64,000 bases of DNA from Tigriopus japonicus (GCA_010645155.1 CM021323.1:1989678-2053677), one strand, 5' to 3'; counted from the stretch's first letter, positions 38,101-49,634 are shown. The notes: a model not told the origin generated them from the sequence alone. Numbers and translations: made by a program.

Positions 38101-41100
38101 ATGTGGAGGAGGAAGGCACTTTATCCGGGTCTAAACTAAACGAAGGGAACCAAGAGGATTCGCCCTCTGATGTTGATCCTGACTATACAAATAACAAAGA
38201 GAACGACGAGACGGACGAACAGCAATGCAGATTTACAACTAAGGAGGACGAAGAAACCATGGTTTGCAGCGTAGATCCAGCAGATGATTTTGGATCTTGC
38301 GTAATAACAATGAATAGTCCGCCCACCGTGTTTGGCGAGGACGAGTCTACTGATCCAAATGACGTAGTCAGGATTGCTGAAATGTATGTCAGACTAGGCA
38401 ACGGTTCCACTGTATCCTCCAACGGAGCCGAGTCCGATAGTGTTCCGTACATTGACGACGATTTGAATAGTTCGTTTGGGGAAAAAGCCAGTAAGAATCC
38501 AATAGATGGACAGGAACCATTGCCAGTCCCTGCGGCATTGCCCCAACACTCAAGTGAGGATCGAGAAAGTAGTGAAGGGAGTCTAGACATTGCTTCAATT
38601 CCTCCGCCAGCAAATGCTCAAACTCAAAAGGAAGTTCCAAATGATTCGAGGCCACAGGTTGCTAGGGCTTTGTCCAGGATCAGTGAGAACAGTTTCAGTG
38701 ACACGGGGCAACCGAAACCTTCGTCAGAAGAAGAGCACGAGGACACGCTCAGCGAGCCAAATTGCACCACCACTAACAGTGATTACGAAAATCCACCCTC
38801 GCTGAATTCGGATCTACCCGATAACGTTGCGCCCCATCGATGTTCCCACCCACCATTAACCGCTAGGGAAGTGGTACGAGAATGTGGAATGGAGCTTGGG
38901 GCCGAAATAGAATTTCCTTCACCCCCGAGCTCGTTGATAGAGGGTAACCAAACAGAGTTCACCCAAATTGAGCCCGATAGCATGTTCTTGGAGATCACTC
39001 CTCCAGAGTTTGAAGAAGTTGGTGACGACGTGGCCTCGCCAACGGGAGCTAAAGACGTGCCGAAAGAAAAAATCCCTTATGATCTTTCGATCAGCAGTGA
39101 AAATAACATGACGAGGGGCGAGGACTCTGAATCCTCGTTGCACGATTCCATGGAGATTTTAGAGGAAGTGGCCACCGTCGGCCACTTTGAACGCGAGAGC
39201 CAATCCGAAGCCGGATCGGAAATTGACGACGAGAGAGACATTTTCGAAATGCCTCGACTGCCATCATTCATTCACGTGGATGAAAGCGAATCTTCCCAAG
39301 AGACCGTTTTAGAGCCCGTTGTAACGGAAGAAATCATCTTTTGAACACATTCGTCTGATCATGTTTTGCTCATATCCCCCAATATTTGTGATATGTACGT
39401 CTAGATGCCATAGTTGTATCGCTTCAAAATGGATGTTTAGCATCCGGGTTGGTCCCTCTTCTGAGCTTGATTTGCCTTTGCCTATGACAAAGTTGGCTTG
39501 TTAGTTGAAACCCCCACCTATTTCCGAAGTGAAACTAGTCCCCTTTTCGCCATAGAATCCAAGTGTCAGAGCTGTGAACAAACCGTTGCTAGTCATTTCT
39601 TGATCTCCTTTCCAGCTTGAGGCTTTTTGCCTCTCAAAGTGGAATTTATGTTTGCTCTCGAAACTCTTTTGGGTTCTGAAAAAAGCCGCCTGAAATGCGA
39701 ATCCAACTTGAACCAAAGATAAATAAAATAAACATTCCACCTTGTCTCGAACCTCAAAAACCAATTTCACAAACATTCTAACGTCACCAATGTCTTTGGA
39801 TGCGTGTGTGTGTGCCTTTACTCATTGAGTATTAACTGTTGTATTCTCTTCCTCCTCCATTTCCGCCTAAGTGGAACCATGTAAGTTGTTGTCAAAATTC
39901 CTTTTCACCTTGAAGAATGGGCCGGCCCCATTGCATTTGGGAGAATATTGAGTGCAAAGCTCTTTCCACATACAGTACAAGGCCGTCGTCGTCTTCGTCG
40001 TCGCTCAAGGCTGAGCGCATGAACGAACTGGATGGAGGGTGGGGGAAATTTCCGGCTCTTTTCGCCGAGCATCTGTTTGAAAAGAGGGCGCGAAGGGCGA
40101 ACTTTCTCCGCTCAAGAGTAAATCCACGTAATCTAGCTCACCTTTCTACCCGCTCCGTCTCCCAAGGCCCTTTTTAGACTGGGAAAGATGATGGAAGAAA
40201 TGGAATTTCAGTTGTTCTTGTTGCTTGATTCTTGCTACGAGGCTCCCTTCGATAAACGCCTGCTCTCTCTGGCCATGTAGCTTCTGAAGGCTAAATATTT
40301 CATATACGACTGCTCAGTATACAGCCCGAACGATGGGAACTATTCCCCGGCAAGTTTGGTGAGAAAAAGCAAAGGCTGCTGCTCCTACTACTACTGACAT
40401 TTTCTTCTCATCTTGTGGGCTCTCTTTCTCCGGTTCCTCCAACAAGTTATTCTCTACTACAATGTTTCCGTGAAGGTTGTCTTAGAGTGCAGTGAAGGGC
40501 TCGGGTTTGATTCAAATCCAAGTGTCTCGATTCGCTCAGAACTCATGAACTTTGCACATCCTGTTCCAGACGCGACCGATAGCCGGTTTGAAGCCCGCCA
40601 AGAGCCCCTCAACCATGAAGCGACTCAACGTTATTTGGATTCCGCGGATGATGTTTACAAGAGAGTGTTAGTTAATCAGCCGCCAACAAAGGACGTGACA
40701 TACTCGCCCACCAACAACAATTACAACAATATCGAGGCCAATCGAGATCAACGCAATCAAACACCGACCTCGGGCTCGTACAATTTGAACGAAGGCAGAA
40801 CGTAAGATTGATTGAGTCGCCACTAGACAAAGACTTCCCTACTATTTTTCATGTCTTCAGATATGTTTTGGCATTACAGTAGTATCGTAATGCTTTTATT
40901 TTTGCCTGCAATGCAGGTTTGGCGGCCTCTTGAATAAGAGCGCTTGACCTCCTTGAATGAGGCCCAGTAGATTTATGAAAGCAAATCCGGCTGCTAATGG
41001 AACCTTTTTTTATGTAATTCTAAAAACCAAGGGATCTCCATTCATATACAGTGCCTTATTCTTGTCTAGAGCCTTAACCTGACAAAATCCACGTATATTT

Positions 41101-44100
41101 TTCCATCTCACACCCTACAGGGAAGGGCAAGCTCTGATTTTGATCTCTACTAGTATTCGATGGTCAACAATTGGACTTATAAAAGGTTTTGGCTTAGTGG
41201 GGCCTACTTTCTCCTTAACATGTTAAGGGCTTTTTGTTGTCGAATTCTGCAACGAGCCAACCAGAAAAAAAATCCAATCACTAGAAACGGTTCCATGTAT
41301 GAGATCTTAAGACAAGAAAGCAGGGGCTCAAACTACTACACGTAAGTAAAGAAGCAAGATCAATGCCAAGAACGAAATAGGGCTTGACTTTCTGAACGCG
41401 TCACCGAAGTAAAAAATGACGTGTGTTTTGACTTCACCGAAGTGTTATTTTGTCTTTTGGAAGCATTCCCTTGGTAGGAAAACCTGAGTTACTGTAGACT
41501 AAAATTTGGTGGCTTGCCGCAACAGAATAGCTTGCTCGTATGGAACACGCTCGGAGATATTCAATTATTAAGTAACTTGGCATTTGCTCACCCCAAAAGG
41601 ACTCCAAAAGGGATGCTTGATGTAACCATATCAACGTGTCCTTTCAAGGCAGACAGATCCCCAAAGAGACACATGGCTCGTAGATCTTTATTTGGTGCAT
41701 TCTCAAGTTACACTTTGCGCAACAAAGTGACAGACAGGATTTTGTCATTGAGACTCTGAGAACCTCGTACCTCATTTCAAGGTGTTTGCAAATCTGTTTT
41801 ATAGTTATTTCTATTAAGTTAATAGGTTAAACTTTTAATTTTCATGAAGATCTTTTTTGCATAAACTGGTTCCTTGCACGTGATGTTCATTTGAAGCTTT
41901 TGCTATTATAAAATAAGCTTGTTTTGGTTTTCTCATGGTTAATGATACGAAAGTGAAAGGGAATTTTGAACTGCCGATATTCATACTTCTCTTAAAAGAA
42001 CAGCCATTCACGAAGTGATCTTCATTCAGTATCTTACATTTTCATGATGCCTATGTATCTTAAAAATTGGCTCAGATTTAAATGAAATTTGTGGTGCAAA
42101 TAAAGGACCAACAACACCCTTTTAATTTTGCACCAAGGCTCGAGGTCGTTTGGGCCTTAATTGCTCAAAAACTTGGTCTTAGTTCCAGAACAACTTTATG
42201 GTGCAAAATAATGGCGAAAATCAACGTACCAAAGAAGCTCTCGTCCAATCTTATCAATTTGTTTACAAGAGTCTGCTGGCCAATAAACATGAAAATTTTG
42301 AGCTAGACGAGATTTTGGACCTTTGGGCTCCACATTTTTGATGGGGAAAACTCATAATGCCGTTTTCCACACAACCCTGAAGAATGCAAGAGTATGGGCA
42401 AAGTACTAGGATGAATGCATAATTTTGTTATACCTCGAACTAGTGGCCCTAATTTGTACGAAGGCACGTCATATTGCACGTTCAAAAACTCTAGCAAGGA
42501 ATGGTTCCCCCAATTTTTCACCGCCTGGTACATTCCCAATATGTTAGAGAGTATCTTAGACCTCAAATGATCATTCAACAAAAAACAAAACCTGTACTTG
42601 AACCTGCGGAGGGTGCTCAGTATGAATTGACTTCATGTTCTCGTGGTATCTTTTCTCTACTGTACCTCCTTCCGACTAGTTTGTGGGAATTTCCAGTGGT
42701 CAGTAAGAATTAAGCCCTTGATAGCCTTGGGAACACAAATTTCTCTTAAGTGAAAGGAACCTGTCCGTGGAGACCTCAATAGACAGATTGACAGGAGGAA
42801 ACTCATTACTATTCAAGGCCAAGCTCTCCCAAAGGTCACAAAATAGAACTTTGAGGTCTACACTCTTTGAATATTTACTCCATTGATCCTCCTGATCTTT
42901 CGGTACCACCGTGTTTTTATTCAAGTGCCTAGTTTTACACAAATGAAATTTTGGATCTTCGTTTTTGAAGCCTCGATGACGTGCACTATTCGATTTCCTT
43001 TACTAAATAGAACGTATTGCGTGATAGATAGCAATGATATCAACAAATTTGTCTCTTCGTCAATTGAAATGCAGTTTGGAAGTTCATTCCCGATCCTGCA
43101 TTTGAAACAAATCATCGTTATCTAGAGTGACTGTTTCCTTTTCCACAGTCATCCCATACGAAGTGTGCTTTGCAATAAAATGAACGTGCTGAGGTGTTGA
43201 GTGTTCCACTTGGCTTTCTAGGACAGAGACGATGGCGGTGTCTTCTCCATTCGGTGGTCCACCAGGGAACAATTATTCGGGTCATCACACAACGACAACG
43301 ACGACAGTAGGAGCTCCGTCCCCTCTCAAATTTATCCGAGATGGTTCCGTTGATGGAACACTCTCGCCAGTGAGCTCCAAATCGGGGGGAACAGACACGG
43401 ACCTGGAGTTCAAAAAGAAGGTGAGGACTGCCTGTTCCCAATTACTCTCCCAGGGTGTGTTTGTATTTCACGCCCCATCATTTACATTCTCTGATCGAGA
43501 GCCACGCTGAGGGATCCAAAAACGGATGGCATTATTTGCAAGCTAAACAAAGCCTCTGCTCATTCCTTTAAATAACATAGGCTGATATGATTAAATTGTT
43601 GTCTGGCAGTTCAATTGCTAAAATACAATATGAGCTTAAGAGTTATTGTCAAAGTCAACCATTAGAACATGAGACCAGATCCGAAAAGTGTTTTATTCAC
43701 GAAAATTCAAATGATGCTTCTCTCAGCTCATTGGAACAAGCTGTATATATCCCAAAGACGGCAAAGGATTGTCAAAATCCCCCCTTCTCTCTCTTTGGAT
43801 CGTAGAATGGGATCGATTGTGTATTTTTTCCATTTCGTGTCCGAACCCTGGAGCCAGTAAATATCAGTATTTTTTTTCGAACCTACAGAAAGCTCGTTTG
43901 ATCGCACTTTTTTGTTCAGGCTGTAGGATAAATCCATTCCAAAGTGTCAAGAGGAGAAGAAAGTTTCTCAATACTTCTTGAGCAAAGAAGGCATTCAAGT
44001 TGAATGATCGCTCCAACAGCTTTTCTTTTGCTCTGATTTCAGAAATACCCCGTGGATCAAACCTATTTCATCGCCAAGGAAATCCTCATGACAGAACGTA

Positions 44101-47100
44101 CCTACAAGAAAGACTTGGAAATCATAAATCTTGTAAGTGTACCGCAACATTTGAATATCAACGCCTCTTTGGGCTAATATGAGGCTGTATGGAAGTGATT
44201 CACCGCCTCCATTAAGCCAGCGAGAGGTCGGAAATAGGTATGATCGAGCCAGTTTGGCATTTCCAGTGCTAAATCTCTCTTGAAAACGTGAAACAACGTT
44301 TTCCACGAATGGGGGGAGCAAGTTCATCCCAAATGGAAATAAGCTGTCACTGTCAAATTCAGGCGAATAGCGTGCCTTACTAGCTATTTTCGAAAGGAAA
44401 TTGACCCATTTCACCGCAAGACCCAGAATATGCTCTGAAATGAAGGCTGTTCCGCTTGTATGGGCACAGAAGCCTTTCCTCGAGAAATGGCATTTTAACA
44501 AAATTAGATCTTCATTCTCAATTCTCTAGCGAGTCAGGTGTCGTTATGTACGAGGGCGTACCAAACAAATCGGGACTACTGAATTTTCTCAATATGTATG
44601 AGAGATTTCAAAAAAGTTTATTAACATCACTTTTCGACGTATTCACCCTTAACAGCTTTACACTTATGCATCCTCTTCATCCAGCTATCAAACACATGTT
44701 GGAGGCCTCCATAACAGAGTTGCCTAAGGACCCCCTCCACGGCAACTTTGAGCTCCATTTCGGTGTCATAGGTGTGGCCTGCAAGCTTGGCCTTGAGTTG
44801 TGGGAACAACCAGAAGTCGCAGGGTGCAAGATCTGGGCTGTAAGGAGCGTGAGGCAACACATTGATCTTCTTCTTGGCAAAGAACTCCATGGTTTCTCTG
44901 GAGGTATGCGGCCTTGCATTGTCCTGGTGAAGAATCCATCCAGCCTCCAACTTTTCCGGCCTCTTCTTCCTCAAATGGTCCAAAAACTTTGAGATGACTT
45001 CAATGTAGTACGCTGAGTTGATGGTTTGGGCTTTGGGCACCCAGTGCTGGTATATCATGCCCTTGATGTCAAAGAAGGCAACGAGCATAATCTTTTTCGT
45101 CGAATTTTGGACCTTGGCCTTCTTGGGTGGTGGAGCACCCTTTTCGAGCCACTGCTTTGACTGGGCCTTCATCTCTGGGGTGAAGAAGCTTACCCATGAC
45201 TCGTCCATAGTGACAATGGATCGAAAAAATGCCTCTCCTTGCTGGAAATAGCGACGTTGAAGGTCCTCCGCCATTGCAATTTGCTTGTGCTTGTGCTCAG
45301 AATTGAGAAGGCGGGGCACCCAACGTGCAGCCTTTTTTGAGAGGTGAAGGTCGTCATGGATAATCCTTTCAATGGTTCCACGACTGAGACCGGACTCAGA
45401 TACAACATCTTCGATTGATTTTCGGCGGTCATCATTGATCAAATTTTTGACCATTTCCACGTTTTTGTCAATTCGGACCCGACGGGGAGTACCTTTTCCT
45501 GCTCTTGATTCAGCATCCTCCCTACCATCCTTAAATTGCTTGAACCAGTCAAACACTCTTGTTCTGGAAAGAGCTTTGCCCCCATAAGCTACCTTCAAAA
45601 GGTTGTAGGCCTCTGTGGCCGTTTTGCCAGCTTTGGCGTAGGTTTTGATGGCACCATACTGCTCGGCCATGCCGATTTTCTGAAAATCCCGGAGGGGTTG
45701 CTCGGACAACTACACTTGGTGGGTAATTCACATGAAAACAAACGTTCAAAACAAAACAACACAATATACCACCGGGAGCTATGCGAGGTTGATCTTGCTT
45801 TTGAATCCAATATTTTGGCGGCAAATTCAAAAATAAGAATTTTATACGGGTAATCCCGATTTGTTTGGTACGGCCCTCGTAATACTGTGCATGTGGAAGT
45901 GACGTCGGGTTTCGACCATGATTCAAGTTGGAATTATCTTCCATTTCAGTGGTTCCGAGATGAAGTGACCAAGGAGGAAGACATGCCTGAGGAACTTCTC
46001 ACTCTCATATTTTCTCATTTTGACCCCATTTACGAGGCCCACTGTCGTTTGTTGAAGGAAATTGAGCAAAACATGGCCACTTGGTAAGTCAATATTAGGC
46101 TCGTTCCTTAGTTTCCAGGCTCATAAATCGCTGTTCAAGGTCCGTCCAAGTTTGGATCTGAAAGTCAATCGCAATCTGTTTGGATTATTCTCGTTCTCAT
46201 TTTAGGGAAAGTCGAGGTTCGAACTCGACACAAACCTCGGAAGGGATTCAAATTGGAAGTCTGGTTCTGAGAACTTTCGATGTTCTAACGCTTGATCACT
46301 ATCTGCGCTATCTGGAGGCTCACGACGAAGTCTTGGAGGCCTTGGAATCGACTTTGGCTAATGATTCCCGGTTTGCTCAAGTATTCAAGGATTTTGAAGC
46401 GCAGAAAGTTTGCTACCTGCCCGTGACATCATTATTACTGAAACCTTTGCACCGGATCATCCATTACGATCTTCTCTTGGACCGTGAGTAGGGCTAACCT
46501 CGGCCAAGCTAATTACAGAATGCTCTAATTGGATTTTTACACCACCGTTGGGTCCTTTTGGCCTTTTCATATCAACGCAACTCTCAGAGGTGGCGGTGGT
46601 GGTACTTGATCACTCGGGATTGAGAGCAATGGAAGACCCCATTTATAGAATGAGCAGTTCACTAGAAGGTCGAATAATCTGTTAGAGGATGGAGCATTTC
46701 CTATGAACGCTAGCAAATTGTTTTTGATTTAATGTCAAGACCTCACACTTTTGTTGGCACAGACTCTATTCCCTTACCTATCACCCAATACCCATTTTCT
46801 TAAATTACTAAACATCATCTGATTCATTACTTTTTAGGATTACTGCAAACGTACAACTCGAATCATCCAGACTACCAAAATGCAAACATGGCCATGATTA
46901 AGATGCAAACCGTGATCAGGAAAATGAGCCAGAAACTGCTCGACTCCGTGAGTAGAGAGATTAGTCCCAAATGACTGTCCATTACTTCGCCAAAGGTTCC
47001 CATGGAATGTGATTAATTTGCTTGAGGCTCTAGAGGCTCTCAGCGAGCCGAAATATGTAATCAACCAACCTCGACCAATGCGAGAGAGAGAGGCTCCATT

Positions 47101-49180
47101 TCCATTGATACTGAGTACTGTAGTATGAGAATCTGGAAGGCTCGATCCTAGACTACAGTCTCTAACACTTAAAATTCCCTCAATGACCTCAATTTACAAG
47201 ACATACATTTTCTTTTTGGTACTATTTTAACACAATTATTTCCACATGGACAGACTCATACCTGATAAAAAGACAGTTAATGGAGTCTGTAATTGACTAG
47301 CTTAATTGACTCTTTTTCCCTTGTGCGTTTTGACGGGAAATTGGAGCAAACGACTTGATTTTTCATGGTCTCGCTTTCTGTGACACTGATTTATAAATGT
47401 TGGTCCTGACTTCCATTCAGTTGGCTCTACTGTGAAGAAAACTGTTGGAAGTGGGACACGCCAAATTGAACATTGGCACATAATTTATATCCAAGCCTTG
47501 ACTTGGATTTCCACCACAGTAATGTAGTATAAAAGCTGGATGGATTTGTGACCAAGTCCAGCTAGAAGGGCCCCTATAATGATATTCTCTGTGACTTTTA
47601 TTTGCTTTTTTCTTTTTCTGCAGGAGAATTTCGCCAAGCTGGCTGAACTACAACGTGACGTCGGGTCCAGTTTTGAAGGAGTTCTTTCTCCTCATCGACA
47701 TTTTATTCGCGAAGGTTGCCTATTGAAACTGTCTCGGAAAGGCTATCAGCAACGCATGTTCTTCCTGGTAAGCCATTACATGTACAACAAATGTACTCCT
47801 ACTTCTACTACGTACGTAAGTTCTTGCGTACACTACACAAGCAGGGAGCTCCGTTAATGGTCCCTAAGAAAGTGGAAGGGTGTATGTAGAATTAATGGTA
47901 TTCTCCTCTACAATGCTTTCAGTTCTCGGACATGCTTTTGTATTCGAATCGAACGACGACACCTTCGCTTCACTTTCGAGTGCATGGACAGCTCTTTGTG
48001 AAAGATCTCTCGATTTTGGAGAGTGAACCTCGAATGGGCGCCGAGCATTGCTTCAATATTTATGATGGCAAGAAAGCCATCTTGGTGGCAGCAGGATCAC
48101 AGGCCGAGAAAATCCAATGGATGGAGGACATTTCCGATGCAATTCAGGTGAGAAACGCAAAGTTCTGCGATAAACCGATATCTACCATGATTAAGATTTG
48201 CTTCGACGTAACCCTCATATCAAGGGCCTTCTTTGACCCATTTGCGAGGCACTTTCCAAGCTCAATGTCCCATTTTTATTGGCCAACAAAGCGTTTGAGG
48301 GAATGCCAGAAACCCTCTTTGGTAGCAGCCTTGAGGGGATCGGAAACCAAATAGAGAAGCCACGGAGGAATCCTGTCCCTTATGAATCCTCCCTTGATGT
48401 CCTGCGGCTAGACCTACTAGCTACTTCCCTTTGAAGGCATTCATTCGCCTTGATTATGAACTTGACGTTTTGATCTCAAAGCTAGCTAGGTAGCATTGTA
48501 CTTCGTTCCGTTCCTTCAAACTTGCTTGCATTTCCAGGTGGCCAAAGAAAACGAGCACATGAATGGCGATCCCAGCTTCAACAATAGCTCTTCAGCTCGT
48601 AACAAATTTATGAGCTTGAAGTCCATCAGTGGTTCTGACGATGGTCTGGATAAAACTGAATCTCACGGGACCTTGGACACACGATCGGGTTCGTCCAGCA
48701 ATGGACAACGAACGAATTCCAGTGTTCACGTGTGTTGGCATCGAAGCACAACCATGTCAGCGAAGGAGTACCACACCTCCATCCAGACCCTCCTGAGTGG
48801 TTATCTGTTAAGGAAATTCAAGAACTCCAACGGTTGGCAGAAGCTCTGGGTGGTGTTCACCAACTCGTGTTTGTTCTTCTACAAGACCTTTCAAGATGAC
48901 TTTCCATTGGCCAGTCTGCCACTTCTCGGCTATGGCGTATTCAGACCCACTCCAGAAGATGAAATCCAAAAGGATTTTGTGTTTAAGCTCCAATTCAAGA
49001 ACCACGTATACTTCTTCCGAGCTGAGAGCCAATACACTTTCGAGAGGTTTGAAAGAGTTTCACGTGGTTAGTTTCAACTTTTCCTTATATTTCTTTATGT
49101 TTTTTAGGTGGATTGAAGTGTTGAGTACCTCCACACAAGTCGAACTGGAAGATGTACCTGTCCATAGAAATGGTTATTGA
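29189..49180 (+). CDS. FARP/Cdep-type FERM, RhoGEF and PH domain protein, 19 coding exons, 1111 aa form
   Basis: Exons: 29189-29311, 30130-30234, 30313-30535, 31308-31431, 31505-31748, 32738-32898, 35155-35229, 35341-35429, 40486-40801, 41228-41341, 43222-43420, 44043-44132, 45950-46083, 46206-46483, 46838-46947, 47624-47767, 47923-48147, 48538-49046, 49108-49180; phases agree throughout and total 3336 bases. The product is a membrane-cortex guanine exchange factor for Rho-family GTPases; FARPs act in neurites, synapses and semaphorin signalling. The FERM domain covers about 20-320, including the C-lobe motif RKLSFKRKKFLIKLHPEG. The FERM-adjacent region follows (SRGSSFRYSGKTQKE). A Ser/Thr-rich linker leads to the DH domain at about 597-790 (YFIAKEILMTERTYKKDLE, QKVCYLPVTSLLLKPLHR), then PH1 at about 815-918 and PH2 at about 985-1088 (LRKFKNSNGWQKLWVVFTN). 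Human FARP1 and FARP2 are about 1045-1054 residues. Exon 41228 could instead start at 41198, adding ten residues. A mariner element sits in the intron 44133-45949. Long introns hold nothing else recognised. Confidence 0.9.
33125..33166. repeat. Short palindromic cluster of CTAG/TAAGTAC units
   Basis: TAAGTAC and GTACTTA form a perfect 7-bp inverted repeat around CTA, and overlapping CTAGA/TCTAG and CTAGTACCTAG units surround it. It lies within a FARP intron. It may be the remnant of a foldback element or chance. Confidence 0.35.
36025..39344 (+). CDS. Alternative 3.3-kb FARP exon: disordered tail of a FERM-only isoform (1487 aa in all)
   Basis: An uninterrupted reading frame of 1105 codons plus TGA. 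The acceptor AG at 36023-36024 is in phase 1, exactly matching the donor at 35429, so the exon continues the FERM-FA reading frame. The encoded tail is low-complexity and rich in Ser, Pro, Glu and Asp, with no globular domain. It has proline-rich SH3/EVH1-like stretches near 36790 and 37630-37675, a Gln run near 37130-37165, a YDVP motif at 37560-37571 (the Crk-SH2 type if phosphorylated), and a C-terminus EIIF that fits a class II PDZ ligand. A polyadenylation signal follows at 39722. A strong donor inside it (37266/37267, phase 1) would turn its first 1242 bases into a cassette exon. It resembles FRMD7 in architecture only, and no sequence match is claimed. Confidence 0.75.
37267..37274 (+). 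promoter_or_regulatory. Strong internal splice donor (GTGAGTGC) inside the 3.3-kb FARP exon
   Basis: The site reads ATCG followed by GTGAGTGC, in phase 1. It shares the ten bases TCGGTGAGTG with the donor at 35429/35430. Joining it to the acceptor at 40485 keeps the frame and would add 414 residues to the DH-PH-PH form (1525 aa). The phase match is seen; use of the site is inferred. Confidence 0.5.
39722..39727 (+). terminator. Polyadenylation signal AATAAA for the FERM-only FARP transcript
   Basis: AATAAA lies about 380 bases past the TGA of the 3.3-kb exon, directly followed by a second overlapping ATAAA unit. It supports that exon being a genuine 3' terminal exon. Confidence 0.5.
44551..45879 (-). 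mobile_element. Mariner (Tc1/mariner superfamily) transposon, 1329 bp, apparently complete
   Basis: Terminal inverted repeats are at 44551-44575 and 45854-45879. They are identical apart from one base: the left copy reads CGAGGGCGTACC where the right, on its reverse strand, reads CGAGGGCCGTACC. TA flanks both ends (44549-44550 and 45880-45881), as expected for mariner insertion. The element carries one intact transposase gene on the - strand and sits opposite to FARP, in the intron between the first two DH exons. Without it that intron would be about 490 bases. Confidence 0.93.
44627..45709 (-). CDS. Mariner transposase, 360 aa, open reading frame intact
   Basis: The product is a DDD-type cut-and-paste transposase. 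The N-terminal half has helix-turn-helix DNA-binding segments (about 15-120), with the family sequence around FDWFKQFKDGREDAE. The catalytic domain has the first Asp in TMDESWVSFF, the second in HQDNARPHTS, and the third in YSPDLAPCDFW. There are 34 residues between the second and third, giving the D34D spacing that defines mariner as opposed to Tc1. The length is slightly above the usual 345-350. No stop or frameshift is seen, so it could still be active or only recently inserted. An earlier or later Met could be the true start. Confidence 0.93.
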   Translation of the reverse strand: MSEQPLRDFQKIGMAEQYGAIKTYAKAGKTATEAYNLLKVAYGGKALSRTRVFDWFKQFKDGREDAESRAGKGTPRRVRIDKNVEMVKNLINDDRRKSIEDVVSESGLSRGTIERIIHDDLHLSKKAARWVPRLLNSEHKHKQIAMAEDLQRRYFQQGEAFFRSIVTMDESWVSFFTPEMKAQSKQWLEKGAPPPKKAKVQNSTKKIMLVAFFDIKGMIYQHWVPKAQTINSAYYIEVISKFLDHLRKKRPEKLEAGWILHQDNARPHTSRETMEFFAKKKINVLPHAPYSPDLAPCDFWLFPQLKAKLAGHTYDTEMELKVAVEGVLRQLCYGGLQHVFDSWMKRMHKCKAVKGEYVEK

Positions 49181-49499
49181 AGGTTGCGTGGTTTTAGTTT
49201 AAGAAATTCCGCAAAACGACTGTCGTCTTCAGTTATTTAACGTATGCCTCTCAAGCAATTACAATAGTTTTCACTTTTCTACTCGCACTTCACTTGGTTT
49301 GAAGAATCGCAACGAATTCAACTTTGAAAACAAACAAAGAAACCCTCTCAATCTTCTGGATCTTGTTTCTAGTCATTTGGCTTTTGAAATTTCGAATCTT
49401 TTCCCTTTCTGAACGACATATCACCAACATCCGTCGTGGACGTGCTAACCTACGAGCTCCACATTGCTATTTGAATGTTCTATCGGGCGATGTACCCCC

Positions 49500-49505
49500 A
49501 ATAAA
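49500..49505 (+). terminator. Polyadenylation signal AATAAA of the FARP DH-PH-PH transcript
   Basis: AATAAA lies 320 bases after the FARP stop at 49180 and is the first such hexamer downstream. Confidence 0.6.
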
Positions 49506-49583
49506 ATGACCAAAATTGAAACATGTCGCCGGCTGTGTTCATTAATTTTTGTCTAAGGACTTAATAAGTATCACAAGTTTGGT

Positions 49584-49589
49584 TTTATT
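49584..49589 (-). terminator. Polyadenylation signal AATAAA of the SCP-x transcript
   Basis: On the - strand AATAAA is read about 46 bases past the SCP-x stop, so the 3' UTR is very short. It lies about 80 bases from the opposing FARP signal. Confidence 0.6.
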
Positions 49590-49634
49590 CGCTCTCCCAA
49601 AAAGTGAAAGGGAGGCAAACGAAGGAGCCTAGTA

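Noticed and set aside
44456..44992. Open frame of 178 codons on the + strand
   Set aside because: It is antisense to the mariner transposase and its left part runs out of the element into the FARP intron; it has no similarity of its own.
46205..46225. GGTTCGAACTC, resembling a tRNA B box
   Set aside because: It lies within a FARP DH exon and no A box or cloverleaf can be drawn around it.
43222..49180. A separate RhoGEF gene starting at the ATG at 43232
   Set aside because: The exon begins ten bases upstream, in phase 2, matching the donor at 41341, and the frame is open through the join. FERM plus DH-PH-PH in this order is the known FARP architecture, so one gene is the simpler reading. A second promoter here is still possible.
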